A stretch of DNA of 64,000 bases from Flavimobilis marinus (GTDB lineage: Bacteria > Actinomycetota > Actinomycetes > Actinomycetales > Cellulomonadaceae), in NCBI RefSeq assembly GCF_900113055.1, contig NZ_FONZ01000001.1, positions 248,001 through 312,000 on the forward strand. The letters run 5' to 3'. Positions 1 to 8,635 of the stretch are shown here, piece after piece (position 1 is the stretch's first letter; each line of letters opens with the position of its first letter). A program made the position numbers and the translations under genes. The notes under the pieces were generated by a model. It was not told where the DNA came from. It was given only the letters and a program-made list of their open reading frames with translations, and made no database searches.

Positions 1-583
1 GACGGCGGCGGTGGTTGCGCCGTCGAGCGTGGTGTTCGGCAAGACGAAGGCGTCGGTGCGGGTGCGGGTGTCGGGTCGTGGCGGTGTGCCGTCGGGTTCG
101 GTGCGTGTGCTGGACGGCTCGACGCTGCTGGCGACGGGCACCTTGCGGGCCGGGAGCGTGCAGGTCGCGTTGCCGCGCAAGGCGTTGGAGGTGGGTCGGC
201 ACCGGTTGTCGGTCGTGTACTCCGGTGATGCGGTGTTCTCCGGGTCGCAGGACGCGGTGAGCGTGAAGGTGACGAAGGCGCCGTCGAAGGTGAAGGCGAA
301 GGTCTCACCCAAGAAGGTCACCACGCGCTCGAAGGCGCGGGTGTCGGTGGCGGTGTCCTCGCACGGTGCCAAGGCCGGGAAGGTGACGGTCAAGGTCACC
401 AAGAAGGTGCGGGGCAAGACCAAGACCTACGTCACGAAGAAGGCTGTGGTCTCGGCCAACGGCAAGGCCACGGTGCGGTTGCCGCGGCTGAAGCAGGGCC
501 GGTACACGGTGCGCGTGTCCTACGCGGGCAGCGAGTCCGCGGCCAAGGCCACCACCACCACACGGCTCACCGTCCGTCGGTAG
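1..583 (+). CDS. C-terminal end of a secreted protein with two Ig-like domains (5' end outside window)
   Basis: An open frame enters from the left edge (codons in register from base 2) and stops at a TAG at 581-583. The roughly 193 visible residues form two immunoglobulin-like beta-sandwich modules of the bacterial Ig-like 3 type, about 95 residues each. The second is very rich in Lys, with a VTKKVRGKTKTYVTKK stretch. Apart from a few substitutions the segment matches the C-terminus of the next gene (bases 3792-4374) without gaps. By analogy with that neighbour this is probably the tail of another secreted glycan-active enzyme, the basic module serving in wall or substrate attachment. The catalytic part is not visible, so the activity is unknown. 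Confidence 0.85.
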   Translation, partial: TAAVVAPSSVVFGKTKASVRVRVSGRGGVPSGSVRVLDGSTLLATGTLRAGSVQVALPRKALEVGRHRLSVVYSGDAVFSGSQDAVSVKVTKAPSKVKAKVSPKKVTTRSKARVSVAVSSHGAKAGKVTVKVTKKVRGKTKTYVTKKAVVSANGKATVRLPRLKQGRYTVRVSYAGSESAAKATTTTRLTVRR

Positions 584-590
584 CCGCTCT

Positions 591-616
591 GGGGGCGGGC
601 CTGCAGGCCCGCCCCC
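591..616 (+). terminator. Perfect 26-bp palindromic terminator
   Basis: GGGGGCGGGCCTG is followed directly by its exact reverse complement, 8 nt after the stop codon of the upstream gene. A short CT-rich stretch rather than a U-tract follows. It separates the two paralogous surface-protein genes, so they are probably transcribed separately. Confidence 0.75.
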
Positions 617-669
617 TCCCTCTCGCCCGTGCTTCAGCGCCAGGGCAGCTCGACTCACGAAGGAGTGAC

Positions 670-3600
670 ATGAGAGCACGACACAGCACGACCGGGCGGT
701 CCTGGGCCGCCCGACTGACGGTGGCCGCGGTCGCCGTCGCCGGTCTGGGCCTGGCGCCCACGGCCCAGGCGGCCCCCGCCGCCGACGAGCCCGACGTCGA
801 CCTGATCGCCTGGTACAAGCTCGACGAGATCTCCGGCACGGTTGCGACCGACGCGTCCGGCAACGAGCGGCACGGCACCGTCGACGGCGCCGCGACCTGG
901 AACGCCGGAGACGGCTTCCGCTTCAGCGGCGGAGCGACGGGCTCCGGCAACGCGATCGCGCTGCCGGACGACCTGCTCGCGGGCGCCGACGACGTCACGA
1001 TCGACTTCGACGTCCGCGTGGACCCCGCGCTCAGCGGCAACTGGTTCATCTTCAACCTCGGCAACGACGCCGTGTACCCGGACGGCACGGGCTACCTGTT
1101 CGTCACCGGCACCGACTCGAGCTCGCGCCTGCGCGCCACGATCGCCGACGCCGGCTACGCGAGCGAGCAGAGCATCGCCCGTGCGGGCGGCCTCGACCGC
1201 AGCGTCTGGAAGCACGTCACGTACGTCGTCGACGGCGGCACCCCGGCCGAGCCCGGCTCGGCCCAGCTGTACGAGGACGGCGTCCTCGTCGCCTCGACCG
1301 ACGCCCTGACGATCTCTCCCGCGGACCTCGGCGAGCCGGACGGCTCGACCACGAAGAACTTCCTGGGCCGCTCGGCGTACCCCGACAACTCGTTCCAGGG
1401 CGAGATCCGCGACTTCCGGATCTACGACGGCCTGCTCGACGCCGCCGACGCCGCAGACCGGGCGGAGCCCACCGTGGCACCGGCCGTCGCGGCGGACGCC
1501 GCGGCGCTCGACCTGGGCGACCTCTCCGCCGTCGCGACCGACCTGTCCCTGCCGGTGCGCGGGGAGAACGGTGCCCGCATCGCGTGGGCGTCGTCGGCCC
1601 CGGACGTCATCAGCGCCGCAGGGAAGGTGACGCTGGGCGCCGCCCCCGTCACCGTCGACCTGACGGCGACGCTCACCATGGGCGTGGCGACCGAGACCCG
1701 CAGGTTCACGGCGACCACGGTGCCCGGCGCGTCGGACGAGGACATGGTCGAAGCCGCGGCTGCTGCGCTGAACGTCCCGAACCTCGACGACGTGCGCGGC
1801 AACCTCACGCTCCCGGCGACGAGCCTCGGCGCGGACGTCGCATGGACGTCGTCGGCGCCAGGCGTCATCACCGCGACGGGCGAGGTCACCCGCCCGGGCG
1901 CCGGCGCCGACGCGGTCGACGTCGAGCTCGTCGCCACGGTCACCCGCGGCGCGGCGACGACGACGCGGACGTTCGCCGCGCGCGTCGTCCCGGCCCCGAC
2001 GGCCGAGGCGACGACCGCCTACTTCTTCCCGTACTTCACCGGGGAGCAGGCCGGCGGCGAGAAGATCTTCTTCGGCGCCAGCCAGGGGAACGACGCCCTG
2101 CACTGGGACGAGCTCAACGACGGTCAGGCCGTCCTGACCTCCTCCTACGGTGAGAAGGGCCTGCGCGACCCGTTCATCATCCGCTCGCCCGAGGGTGACA
2201 AGTTCTTCCTGATCGCGACCGACCTGCAGATCGCGGCCGGCGGCAACTTCACCCAGGCGCAGCAGACCGGCAGCCTCCACCTCGAGATCTGGGAGTCCAC
2301 CGACCTGGTGACCTGGTCCGACCAGCGGCACGTCAAGGTCTCCTCGGACTACGCCGGCAACACCTGGGCGCCCGAGGCGCACTGGGACGAGGCCTCCGGC
2401 AGCTACCTCGTGTACTGGGCGTCCAACCTCTACGACTCCACCGAGACGGCCGGTCGCAACGCGCTGACCAACTACAACCGCATGATGGTCGTCTCGACCC
2501 GCGACTTCGTGACCTTCACGGAGCCGCAGACGTGGATCGACGTCAAGCGCGCCAACGGGCGAGGGATGATCGACTCGACCGTGATCGAGGACGACGGCAC
2601 GTACTACCGCCTCACCAAGGACGAGGCGTCCATGACGATCCGACAGGAGAGGTCGACCGACCTCACCGCACGCGTCTCCGGGTCCCTGCCGACGACGACG
2701 TCCGCACCGGGCTGGCAGCTCATCCGGGAGCGCGTCGGCGTGGGCGAGCCGAACGGCTGGGGCGGCACCTTCACCAACGGCGAGGGACCGACGGTCTTCA
2801 AGGCGAACGAAGGCGACGTGAACACCGGCGGTGCGGAGACCTGGTTCCTCTTCCAGGACCAGCCGAGCTACCACGGCGGTCAGGGCTACGTCCCGTTCTC
2901 CTCCAACGACCTCGACTCCGGCGTCTGGACGAGCGTGGCGGAGCAGGCTGACCTGCCGCTCAGCCCGCGCCACGGCACGGTGCTGCCGATCACGCAGCGC
3001 GAGTACGAGCGGCTCCTGGCGTCCTACCAGCCCGACCTGCTCGCGAAGTCCGTGGCCGACGCCGCGGTCTCCACCCGGCAGGGCGTCGCGCCCGAGCTGC
3101 CGGCGACCGTGGCAGTGACGTACGCGGACGGCTCCACGCGGGACGTCCCCGTGACGTGGCCGGCGGTGGACCCGGCCGACTACGCGGGTCCGGGCACCTT
3201 CACGGTCACCGCGCGGCCCGTCGCCGGCTCGCCCCTCGAGGCGACGGTCACGGTCACGGTCACCGACGCGGCGGACCCCGTCGTCGTGCTCACGACGACG
3301 ACGTCCGCTCCGACGAGCGGGTGGTTCACCCGGACGCCCGTCACGGTCCGCGTAGCGGCGTCGGACGACTCAGGCGTGGCCTCGGTCGAGCTCTCGGTCG
3401 ACGGCGGCCCCTGGCAGACCGCCGCGGCGGCCACGGCGACCGTCGACGTCGCCGGACAGGGCCCGCACGAGGTCCGCGCTCGCGCGACCGACGTGACCGG
3501 CAACCGGTCGGCCGTGGTGACGCTCGAGCTGCAGACCGACTCGGAGGCGCCGGTCACGCGCGCCGACGTCGCTGCGCGGACCGTCACGGTCCGTTCGGCC

Positions 3601-4374
3601 GACGAGTGGTCGGGTGTCGCGCGGGTCGAGGTCCGCCTGGGCTCCGGCTCGTGGGCGCGGTACGTGGGACCGGTGACGGTGCCGGCCGCCGAGACGGTGG
3701 TCCAGTACCGCGGAGTGGACGTCGCGGGGAACACCGAGGTCACCAACAGCGTGACGGTGCCGGCGGCGGGTGTGGTGCTGCGGGGGTCGTCGACGGCGGC
3801 GGTGGTTGCGCCGTCGAGCGTGGTGTTCGGTAAGACGAAGGCGTCGGTGCGGGTGCGGGTGTCGGGTCGTGGCGGTGTGCCGTCGGGTTCGGTGCGTGTG
3901 CTGGACGGCTCGACGCTGCTGGCGACGGGCACCTTGCGGGCCGGGAGCGTGCAGGTCGCGTTGCCGCGCCGCGCGTTGGAGGTGGGTCGGCACCGGTTGT
4001 CGGTCGTGTACTCCGGTGACGCGGTGTTCTCCGGGTCGCAGGACGCGGTGTCGGTGAAGGTGACGAAGGCGCCGTCGAAGGTGAAGGCGAAGGTCTCGCC
4101 CAAGAAGATCACCACCCGTTCGAAGGCGCGGGTGTCGGTGTCGGTGTCCTCGCACGGGGCCAAGGCCGGGAAGGTGACGGTCAAGGTCACCAAGAAGGTG
4201 CGCGGCAAGACCAAGACCTACGTCACAAAGAAGGCTGTGGTCTCGGCGAAGGGCAAGGCCTCGGTGCGGTTGCCGCGGTTGAAGCAGGGCACGTACACGG
4301 TGCGGGTGACCTACGCCGGGAGCGAGTCCGCGGCCAAGGCCACCACCACCACACGGCTCGTCGTGCGCCGCTAA
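670..4374 (+). CDS. Secreted multidomain GH43-family glycoside hydrolase with LamG and Ig-like modules
   Basis: Predicted extracellular arabinan/xylan-side-chain hydrolase of 1234 aa. The ATG is preceded by GAAGGAGTGAC, a good ribosome-binding site. Residues 1-35 are a Sec signal peptide ending in AQA. A LamG/concanavalin-like domain spans about 45-265, two atrophied Ig-like repeats about 270-450, and the GH43 five-bladed propeller about 455-780. Candidate catalytic residues are D500 (LRDPF), D635 (GMIDS) and E705 (GEGPT). A group-4 Ig-like domain (about 790-865), a pair of OmpL47-like beta domains (about 870-1040) and two Ig-like 3 modules (about 1045-1234) follow. No sortase motif or transmembrane anchor is present, so the Lys-rich tail may bind the wall electrostatically. 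Exact substrate is inferred from the fold and from the nearby arabinan locus. Confidence 0.85.
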   Translation: MRARHSTTGRSWAARLTVAAVAVAGLGLAPTAQAAPAADEPDVDLIAWYKLDEISGTVATDASGNERHGTVDGAATWNAGDGFRFSGGATGSGNAIALPDDLLAGADDVTIDFDVRVDPALSGNWFIFNLGNDAVYPDGTGYLFVTGTDSSSRLRATIADAGYASEQSIARAGGLDRSVWKHVTYVVDGGTPAEPGSAQLYEDGVLVASTDALTISPADLGEPDGSTTKNFLGRSAYPDNSFQGEIRDFRIYDGLLDAADAADRAEPTVAPAVAADAAALDLGDLSAVATDLSLPVRGENGARIAWASSAPDVISAAGKVTLGAAPVTVDLTATLTMGVATETRRFTATTVPGASDEDMVEAAAAALNVPNLDDVRGNLTLPATSLGADVAWTSSAPGVITATGEVTRPGAGADAVDVELVATVTRGAATTTRTFAARVVPAPTAEATTAYFFPYFTGEQAGGEKIFFGASQGNDALHWDELNDGQAVLTSSYGEKGLRDPFIIRSPEGDKFFLIATDLQIAAGGNFTQAQQTGSLHLEIWESTDLVTWSDQRHVKVSSDYAGNTWAPEAHWDEASGSYLVYWASNLYDSTETAGRNALTNYNRMMVVSTRDFVTFTEPQTWIDVKRANGRGMIDSTVIEDDGTYYRLTKDEASMTIRQERSTDLTARVSGSLPTTTSAPGWQLIRERVGVGEPNGWGGTFTNGEGPTVFKANEGDVNTGGAETWFLFQDQPSYHGGQGYVPFSSNDLDSGVWTSVAEQADLPLSPRHGTVLPITQREYERLLASYQPDLLAKSVADAAVSTRQGVAPELPATVAVTYADGSTRDVPVTWPAVDPADYAGPGTFTVTARPVAGSPLEATVTVTVTDAADPVVVLTTTTSAPTSGWFTRTPVTVRVAASDDSGVASVELSVDGGPWQTAAAATATVDVAGQGPHEVRARATDVTGNRSAVVTLELQTDSEAPVTRADVAARTVTVRSADEWSGVARVEVRLGSGSWARYVGPVTVPAAETVVQYRGVDVAGNTEVTNSVTVPAAGVVLRGSSTAAVVAPSSVVFGKTKASVRVRVSGRGGVPSGSVRVLDGSTLLATGTLRAGSVQVALPRRALEVGRHRLSVVYSGDAVFSGSQDAVSVKVTKAPSKVKAKVSPKKITTRSKARVSVSVSSHGAKAGKVTVKVTKKVRGKTKTYVTKKAVVSAKGKASVRLPRLKQGTYTVRVTYAGSESAAKATTTTRLVVRR
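3792..4374 (+). repeat. Second copy of the Ig-like C-terminal module (partner of bases 1-583)
   Basis: Bases 3792-4374 align with 1-583 at a constant offset of 3791 with no indels and only scattered substitutions, for example CGCAAGGCG against CGCCGCGCG near 3967. Both end at a stop codon. The DNA-level likeness implies recent duplication or ongoing gene conversion. Codon use here is GTG/AAG-rich, unlike the GAC/GCC-rich rest of the gene. Confidence 0.9.
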
Positions 4375-4408
4375 GGACCGGCCGGCCCTCCGGGGTCGGC
4401 CCCGAGCT

Positions 4409-4508
4409 CGGGTGCGGGACGCCATGGATCGGCGGACCGCACCCGGAGCCGTCCGGGATCGAGGGGTTGCGGACGGTGATGACGGTGCGGGAGTGGAGAC
4501 CCGCACCG
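4409..4508 (+). terminator. Two adjacent hairpins downstream of the GH43 gene
   Basis: CGGGTGCGG pairs with CCGCACCCG (4409-4445, 19-nt loop) and CGGTGCGGG pairs with CCCGCACCG (4483-4508, 8-nt loop). Because both stems use nearly the same sequence, the inner arms could also pair with each other. They are the only structure in the 200 bp before the next gene and most likely end the GH43 transcript. Confidence 0.45.
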
Positions 4509-4562
4509 AGACGGCCCTGGGTCCGGTGGCTGGCGAAGCGCCGGGCCCGGGGCCGTTCCCAC

Positions 4563-4568
4563 TAGGGT
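4563..4568 (+). promoter_or_regulatory. -10 element TAGGGT of a leaderless gene
   Basis: TAGGGT lies exactly 6 nt before the ATG at 4575, so transcription should begin at or next to the start codon. No -35 consensus and no Shine-Dalgarno sequence are visible. Confidence 0.6.
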
Positions 4569-4574
4569 CGGGCC

Positions 4575-5012
4575 ATGCGTACCGCCCTGGCCGACTACCT
4601 GCGCTACCTCGTCGCGCTGCTGCTCGGCTTCGGGGTCGTGAACGCAGCGATCAACGGGGTGCTGCCCGGCGGCGCGATCGTCGACATCGTGATCGGATGG
4701 CTGCGGATCGTCGGGTGGTTCGCGCTCGCCGGGCTGCTCGGGCACCTGGTGCCGACCTGGCTGCGCGGCGTCAGCGTCACGCGGTCCTCGCTCCTGATGC
4801 TGCCCGCGATGGTCGTGGTACTCGCGCTCATGGACCTCTCTGCCGGCTGGGAGGCCGTCCAGGCCAACGTCATCCTGGGGATGCTGCTGCTCACCCCGGT
4901 GATCGTGATCGCGCACGTCCTGCGCCTCGTCGTGCCGCCGCTCCGCCCGCACGTCGACGGCAAGCCGGTCCGCTACGCGATGTCCGGCGCCGGCGAGCCC
5001 GGACGCTCCTGA
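4575..5012 (+). CDS. Small four-helix membrane protein of unknown function
   Basis: 145 aa, mostly hydrophobic, with predicted membrane helices at about residues 8-30, 35-58, 72-92 and 98-118 and a short polar C-terminal tail. No catalytic motif or recognised family signature is seen. It stands alone, with its own leaderless-type promoter, and converges on the potassium-uptake genes, so context gives no function. Confidence 0.7.
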   Translation: MRTALADYLRYLVALLLGFGVVNAAINGVLPGGAIVDIVIGWLRIVGWFALAGLLGHLVPTWLRGVSVTRSSLLMLPAMVVVLALMDLSAGWEAVQANVILGMLLLTPVIVIAHVLRLVVPPLRPHVDGKPVRYAMSGAGEPGRS

Positions 5013-5068
5013 GAGTCGGAGTCACGCAGACTACCCGCCCCGACGCGCCCATCCCGTCCTCACCCCTT

Positions 5069-5100
5069 GCCGAGATCGCTACATTGACTGCGAGCTCGGC
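5069..5100. terminator. Bidirectional hairpin between convergent genes
   Basis: GCCGAGATCGC and GCGAGCTCGGC form an 11-bp stem with one mismatch and a 10-nt loop. It sits between the convergent membrane protein gene and ktrA, where it could stop transcription from both sides. Confidence 0.5.
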
Positions 5101-5106
5101 ACTTTG

Positions 5107-5143
5107 AAGTCGCGAACTCGCGTGAAAGTCGCGAAGTCGCGAA
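5107..5143. repeat. Three direct copies of AAGTCGCGAA
   Basis: Identical 10-mers begin at 5107, 5126 and 5134 (the last two overlap by two bases), in the gap between convergent genes. Each contains the palindrome TCGCGA. No function can be assigned. Confidence 0.6.
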
Positions 5144-5165
5144 CCTGCGGGCCGGCTTTTCGGCG

Positions 5166-5837
5166 CTATGGCCGCGACGCGAAGCGCTCCAGCAGCTCCG
5201 AGTGGCCGGAGACCACCAGCAGGTCGTTCGCGGAGATGCGCGTGGTCGGCGTCGCGTAGATGAAGTCCTCGCCCGGGGGCTTCACGCCGATCACGGTGAC
5301 GCCGTAGCGCTCCCGGATCTTCGACTGCTCGATCGTGAAGCCCTGGGTCTCGCGCGGCGGGCGCATCTTGACCACGGTGAAGCCGTCCTCGACCTCGAAG
5401 TAGTCCATGAGACGCCCGGAGACGAGGTGCGCGACCCGGTTGCCGGCGTCGGCCTCGGGGAACACCACGTGGTGGGCGCCGATGCGCTGCAGGATGCGGC
5501 CGTGCTCGGCGGAGACCGCCTTGGCCCAGATCTGCGGGACGCCGAGGTCCACGAGGTTCCCCGTGACGAGCACGGAGGCCTCGAGGAAGGACCCGACGCC
5601 GACGACGACGACGGGGTAGTCACGGATACCGAGCTGCTCGAGCGCGTCGGGGTTCGTGGCGTCGGCCTCGACCACGGGCACGCGGCCGGCCCACTGCGCG
5701 ACGAGGTCAGGCGACTTCTCCGCAGCGAGGACGTCGTGGCCCAGGCGGGCGAGCGTCATGGCGATCGAGGACCCGAACCGGCCCAGGCCGATCACGAGCA
5801 CCCCGGCGTCGCCGGAGATCTCCTTCTTGTCAGCCAA
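5166..5837 (-). CDS. ktrA: Potassium uptake regulatory subunit (KtrA/TrkA type, RCK domains)
   Basis: Cytoplasmic nucleotide-binding gate of a Ktr/Trk potassium importer, 223 aa. A Rossmann RCK_N domain with the GLGRFGSS dinucleotide-binding loop occupies about residues 12-135, and an RCK_C ligand-binding domain about 145-222. Family members bind NAD(H), ATP or ADP and open or close the TrkH-like pore. The gene follows and overlaps the pore gene by 8 bp, so the two are co-transcribed and presumably form one complex. Confidence 0.9.
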   Translation of the reverse strand: MADKKEISGDAGVLVIGLGRFGSSIAMTLARLGHDVLAAEKSPDLVAQWAGRVPVVEADATNPDALEQLGIRDYPVVVVGVGSFLEASVLVTGNLVDLGVPQIWAKAVSAEHGRILQRIGAHHVVFPEADAGNRVAHLVSGRLMDYFEVEDGFTVVKMRPPRETQGFTIEQSKIRERYGVTVIGVKPPGEDFIYATPTTRISANDLLVVSGHSELLERFASRP

Positions 5838-7206
5838 TGATCGGCCTCTCCTCGGCTTGCCGGATCACCCGGCGGCGGTCGCGCAGCGCGAGTGCTGCGG
5901 CAAAGGTCATCGTGCCTGTCCGGCCGATGAACATCAACGCGGACAGCAGGTACTTGCCGCTCTCTGGGAGGTCGGGGGTCACGCCGGTGGACAGTCCGAC
6001 GGTGGCGAACGCGGAGATCGTCTCGAAGAGGACGACGTCGAGCGACCACCCGGTCAGCTCGAGCAGGATCAGGCAGGAGACCAGGACGGCGCTCGCGCCG
6101 ACGAACGAGACGGCGACGGCGAGCCGGAGGGTGTCGCGGGGGATGCGCCGCCCGAACGCGTCCATGTCCCGGTCACCCCGGGCCTCGGCGACGATCGCCA
6201 GGAGCATGACGGCGAGGGTGGTGACCTTGATGCCGCCGGCGGTCGACGCCGAGCCACCACCGACGAACATCAGGGCGTCCATGATCAGCCAGCTGGACTC
6301 GTGCATGCCGCCCACGTCGACCGTGCTGAACCCGCCGGACCGTGGCATCACGCCGGCGAAGAGCGAGGCGAGGAGCTTGTCGGCCACGGGCAGGGCGCCG
6401 AGCGTGCGCTCGTTGCGCCACTCGATGAGCCCGTACAGCACGGAGCCGACGACGACGAGCGCCAGCGACGTGACGATCGTGAGCTTGGCGTGCAGGCTCC
6501 ACCGACGGGGCGTGCGGTAGCGCCGCGCGACGTTGAGGATCACGGGGAAGCCGAGGGAGCCGACGAACACGCCGAGGACGATCGGCATGGTGAGCAGCCA
6601 GTCGCCCACGTGCGGGGCGAGGCCTTCGGGCGTCGGGATGAAGCCGGCGTTGTTGAACGCGGAGATCGCATAGAACACGGCGTGCCACGCGGCCTCCCCG
6701 ACGGTCTCGTTGAGCACGAGGAACCGCGGGAAAAGCATGAGGACGATCGCGGCCTCGAGGATGATCGACGTCAGGACGACGACGCGGACGAGCGAGCCAA
6801 CCTCGCCCAACTTGGTGGTCTTGGTCTCGGAGGCCGTCAGGAGCTTCTGGGTGAGCCCGATCCGGCGGGAGACGGCGAGCCCGAGGATCGAGGCGAGCGT
6901 CATGACGCCGAACCCGCCCACCTGGATGCCGACAAGGATCACGACCTGTCCGAACCCGGACCAGTAGCTGCCCGTCGGCACCGTGGTCAGGCCGGTGACG
7001 CACACGGCGGACGTCGCGGTGAACAGCGCGTCGGCGAACGGGGCGCGCTGTCCCGAGGCGGTGGCCATCGGCGTGCTCAGCAGGCCGGAGAACACGGCGA
7101 TCACGGCGGCGAAGGTGACCAGGGCGAGGCGCGCGGGGGAGTGGCGGGCGAGCCTGTCGATGAGCTCGCGCCCCGCCCAGAAGGGCGCCGTGAGCTTTCC
7201 GGCCAC
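5830..7206 (-). CDS. ktrB: Potassium uptake pore subunit (KtrB/TrkH type)
   Basis: Integral membrane potassium channel-like transporter of the Trk/Ktr superfamily, 458 aa, with four repeats of two helices and a P-loop. Filter-like segments include SAVCVTGLTT, AFNNAGF, SASTAGGIK and SAFATVGLSTG. The GTG at 7206 was chosen because GAGGAG lies 7 nt upstream and the hydrophobic core begins shortly after. A longer frame to 7329 would run into the divergent acuC-like gene. Works with the overlapping KtrA. Confidence 0.92.
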   Translation of the reverse strand: MAGKLTAPFWAGRELIDRLARHSPARLALVTFAAVIAVFSGLLSTPMATASGQRAPFADALFTATSAVCVTGLTTVPTGSYWSGFGQVVILVGIQVGGFGVMTLASILGLAVSRRIGLTQKLLTASETKTTKLGEVGSLVRVVVLTSIILEAAIVLMLFPRFLVLNETVGEAAWHAVFYAISAFNNAGFIPTPEGLAPHVGDWLLTMPIVLGVFVGSLGFPVILNVARRYRTPRRWSLHAKLTIVTSLALVVVGSVLYGLIEWRNERTLGALPVADKLLASLFAGVMPRSGGFSTVDVGGMHESSWLIMDALMFVGGGSASTAGGIKVTTLAVMLLAIVAEARGDRDMDAFGRRIPRDTLRLAVAVSFVGASAVLVSCLILLELTGWSLDVVLFETISAFATVGLSTGVTPDLPESGKYLLSALMFIGRTGTMTFAAALALRDRRRVIRQAEERPIIG

Positions 7207-7307
7207 CGATGCTCCTCGCGCTGGGTGCTCACCCCGCACGCGCTGCGGGGCGTCGGCGCACGTCGCGCCGTGCCCACTCTGCCACGCAGCAGCCCTCGGG
7301 CGCGGGA

Positions 7308-7313
7308 TAGCGT
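7308..7313 (+). promoter_or_regulatory. -10 element TAGCGT of a leaderless gene
   Basis: TAGCGT is 6 nt before the ATG at 7320 and no ribosome-binding site is present. This fixes the start of the deacetylase gene. Confidence 0.55.
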
Positions 7314-7319
7314 GGCCCC

Positions 7320-8492
7320 ATGGCGGCACTCGCGCACGTGGTCTGGTCCCCGGCTCTGCTGGACTACGACTTCGGCGCGGGTCACCCCATGGCCCCGACC
7401 CGCCTGCAGCTGACGGTCCGGCTGGCGCGTGACCTGGGCCTGCTGAGCCTCCCGGGCGTCGAGGTGGTCGACGTGCTGCCGGCGCCCGACGACGTCCTGA
7501 CGGCCGTGCACGAGGCCGCCTACGTCGCCGCGGTGCACGAGGCGTCCGACCACGGCCACGCGGACCGGCACCGTGGCCTCGGCACGGAGGACGACCCGGT
7601 CTTCGCCGGGATGCACGACGCCGCGGCGCGCATCGCCGCCGGGTCCCGGGACGCAGCGCTGGCGGTCTGGCGCGGTGAGGCCGCCCACGGCGTGAACATC
7701 GCCGGCGGGATGCACCACGCGATGCCGGGGGCGGCGGCAGGGTTCTGCATCTACAACGACGCCGCGGTCGCCATCCAGGCGCTGCTCGACGAGGGCGCCG
7801 AGCGGGTCGCCTACGTGGACCTAGACGCCCACCACGGCGACGGCGTCGAGCGTGCGTTCTGGGACGACCCGCGGGTGCTCACGGTGTCGGTCCACCAGAG
7901 CCCGGCCACGCTGTTCCCCGGCACCGGCTACCCGACGGACACGGGCGGCGCCCCGGGGTCCGCCGTGAACCTCGCGCTGCCGCCGCGGACGGGGAGCGCC
8001 GCGTGGCTGCGCGCGGTGGACGCCGTCGTGCCCGAGGCGCTGCGGGCGTTCGCCCCGCAGATCCTCGTGACGCAGCACGGGTGCGACGCGCACGGCACCG
8101 ACCCGCTCTCGGACCTGCGCGTCGGGGTGGCCGCGCAGCGCGTCGCGGCCGGATGGCTGCACGACCTCGCGCACGAGCTGTGCGAGGGACGCTGGACCGC
8201 GCTCGGCGGCGGGGGCTACTCCGTCATCGACGTCGTGCCCCTGGTCTGGGCGAACCTGCTCGCGATCGCGGCCCACGCGGACCTGCCCCTCGACACCCCG
8301 GTGCCTGTCGCGTGGCGGGAGATGGTGGAGCGCGACTTCGCGATGCGGGCGCCGACGACGATGGACGGCGGGGACGACGCCGTCGCCTTCGTGCCGTGGA
8401 CCGCGGGCTACGACCCGGCCGACGACGTGGACCGCGCCGTGCAGGCGACGCGCGCCGCAGCATTTCCCCACCTGGGCGTGCACATCGAGTGA
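7320..8492 (+). CDS. acuC: AcuC-like histone-deacetylase-fold protein
   Basis: 390-aa class II/arginase-fold zinc deacetylase of the acetoin-utilisation protein AcuC group. Hallmarks are the paired active-site histidines H132-H133 in GGMHHAMPG, the metal-binding YVDLDAHHGDGVE loop, the distal QHGCDAH and the GGGGY segment carrying the catalytic Tyr. In Bacillus, AcuC deacetylates acetyl-CoA synthetase. The partner here is not known because no acs or acuA gene is adjacent. It is divergent from ktrBA and appears leaderless. Confidence 0.85.
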   Translation: MAALAHVVWSPALLDYDFGAGHPMAPTRLQLTVRLARDLGLLSLPGVEVVDVLPAPDDVLTAVHEAAYVAAVHEASDHGHADRHRGLGTEDDPVFAGMHDAAARIAAGSRDAALAVWRGEAAHGVNIAGGMHHAMPGAAAGFCIYNDAAVAIQALLDEGAERVAYVDLDAHHGDGVERAFWDDPRVLTVSVHQSPATLFPGTGYPTDTGGAPGSAVNLALPPRTGSAAWLRAVDAVVPEALRAFAPQILVTQHGCDAHGTDPLSDLRVGVAAQRVAAGWLHDLAHELCEGRWTALGGGGYSVIDVVPLVWANLLAIAAHADLPLDTPVPVAWREMVERDFAMRAPTTMDGGDDAVAFVPWTAGYDPADDVDRAVQATRAAAFPHLGVHIE

Positions 8493-8526
8493 CAAGACGT
8501 GCTTCCCTCCGGATGCGCGCAGGCTC

Positions 8527-8532
8527 TAGAGT
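8527..8532 (+). promoter_or_regulatory. Candidate -10 element for the DNA-binding protein gene
   Basis: TAGAGT lies in the 143-bp gap after acuC, about 100 nt before the ATG at 8636, which is itself preceded by AAGGAGTGG. This gene would therefore have a leader of about 100 nt, unlike its leaderless neighbours. Confidence 0.35.
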
Positions 8533-8635
8533 GTCCCCACACGCCCGCCCGGTCCGTCGGTGCGACGTGGGTGCTCGGCGCGCGAGTCTGGTGCGGCGAG
8601 CATCCCGTGCGGCGCTCGTGACAAGGAGTGGATGC

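Noticed and set aside
655-2973. Long minus-strand open frame of 772 codons opposite the GH43 gene
   Set aside because: It is antisense to a well-supported gene with signal peptide and domains, and its Arg/Val/Gly-rich translation is the usual shadow of GC-rich coding DNA. Similar long shadows oppose nuoF, nuoL and nuoN.
5107-5143. CRISPR-like short repeats
   Set aside because: The repeats are 10 bp, two of them overlap, spacers are absent or 9 bp, and there are no cas genes.
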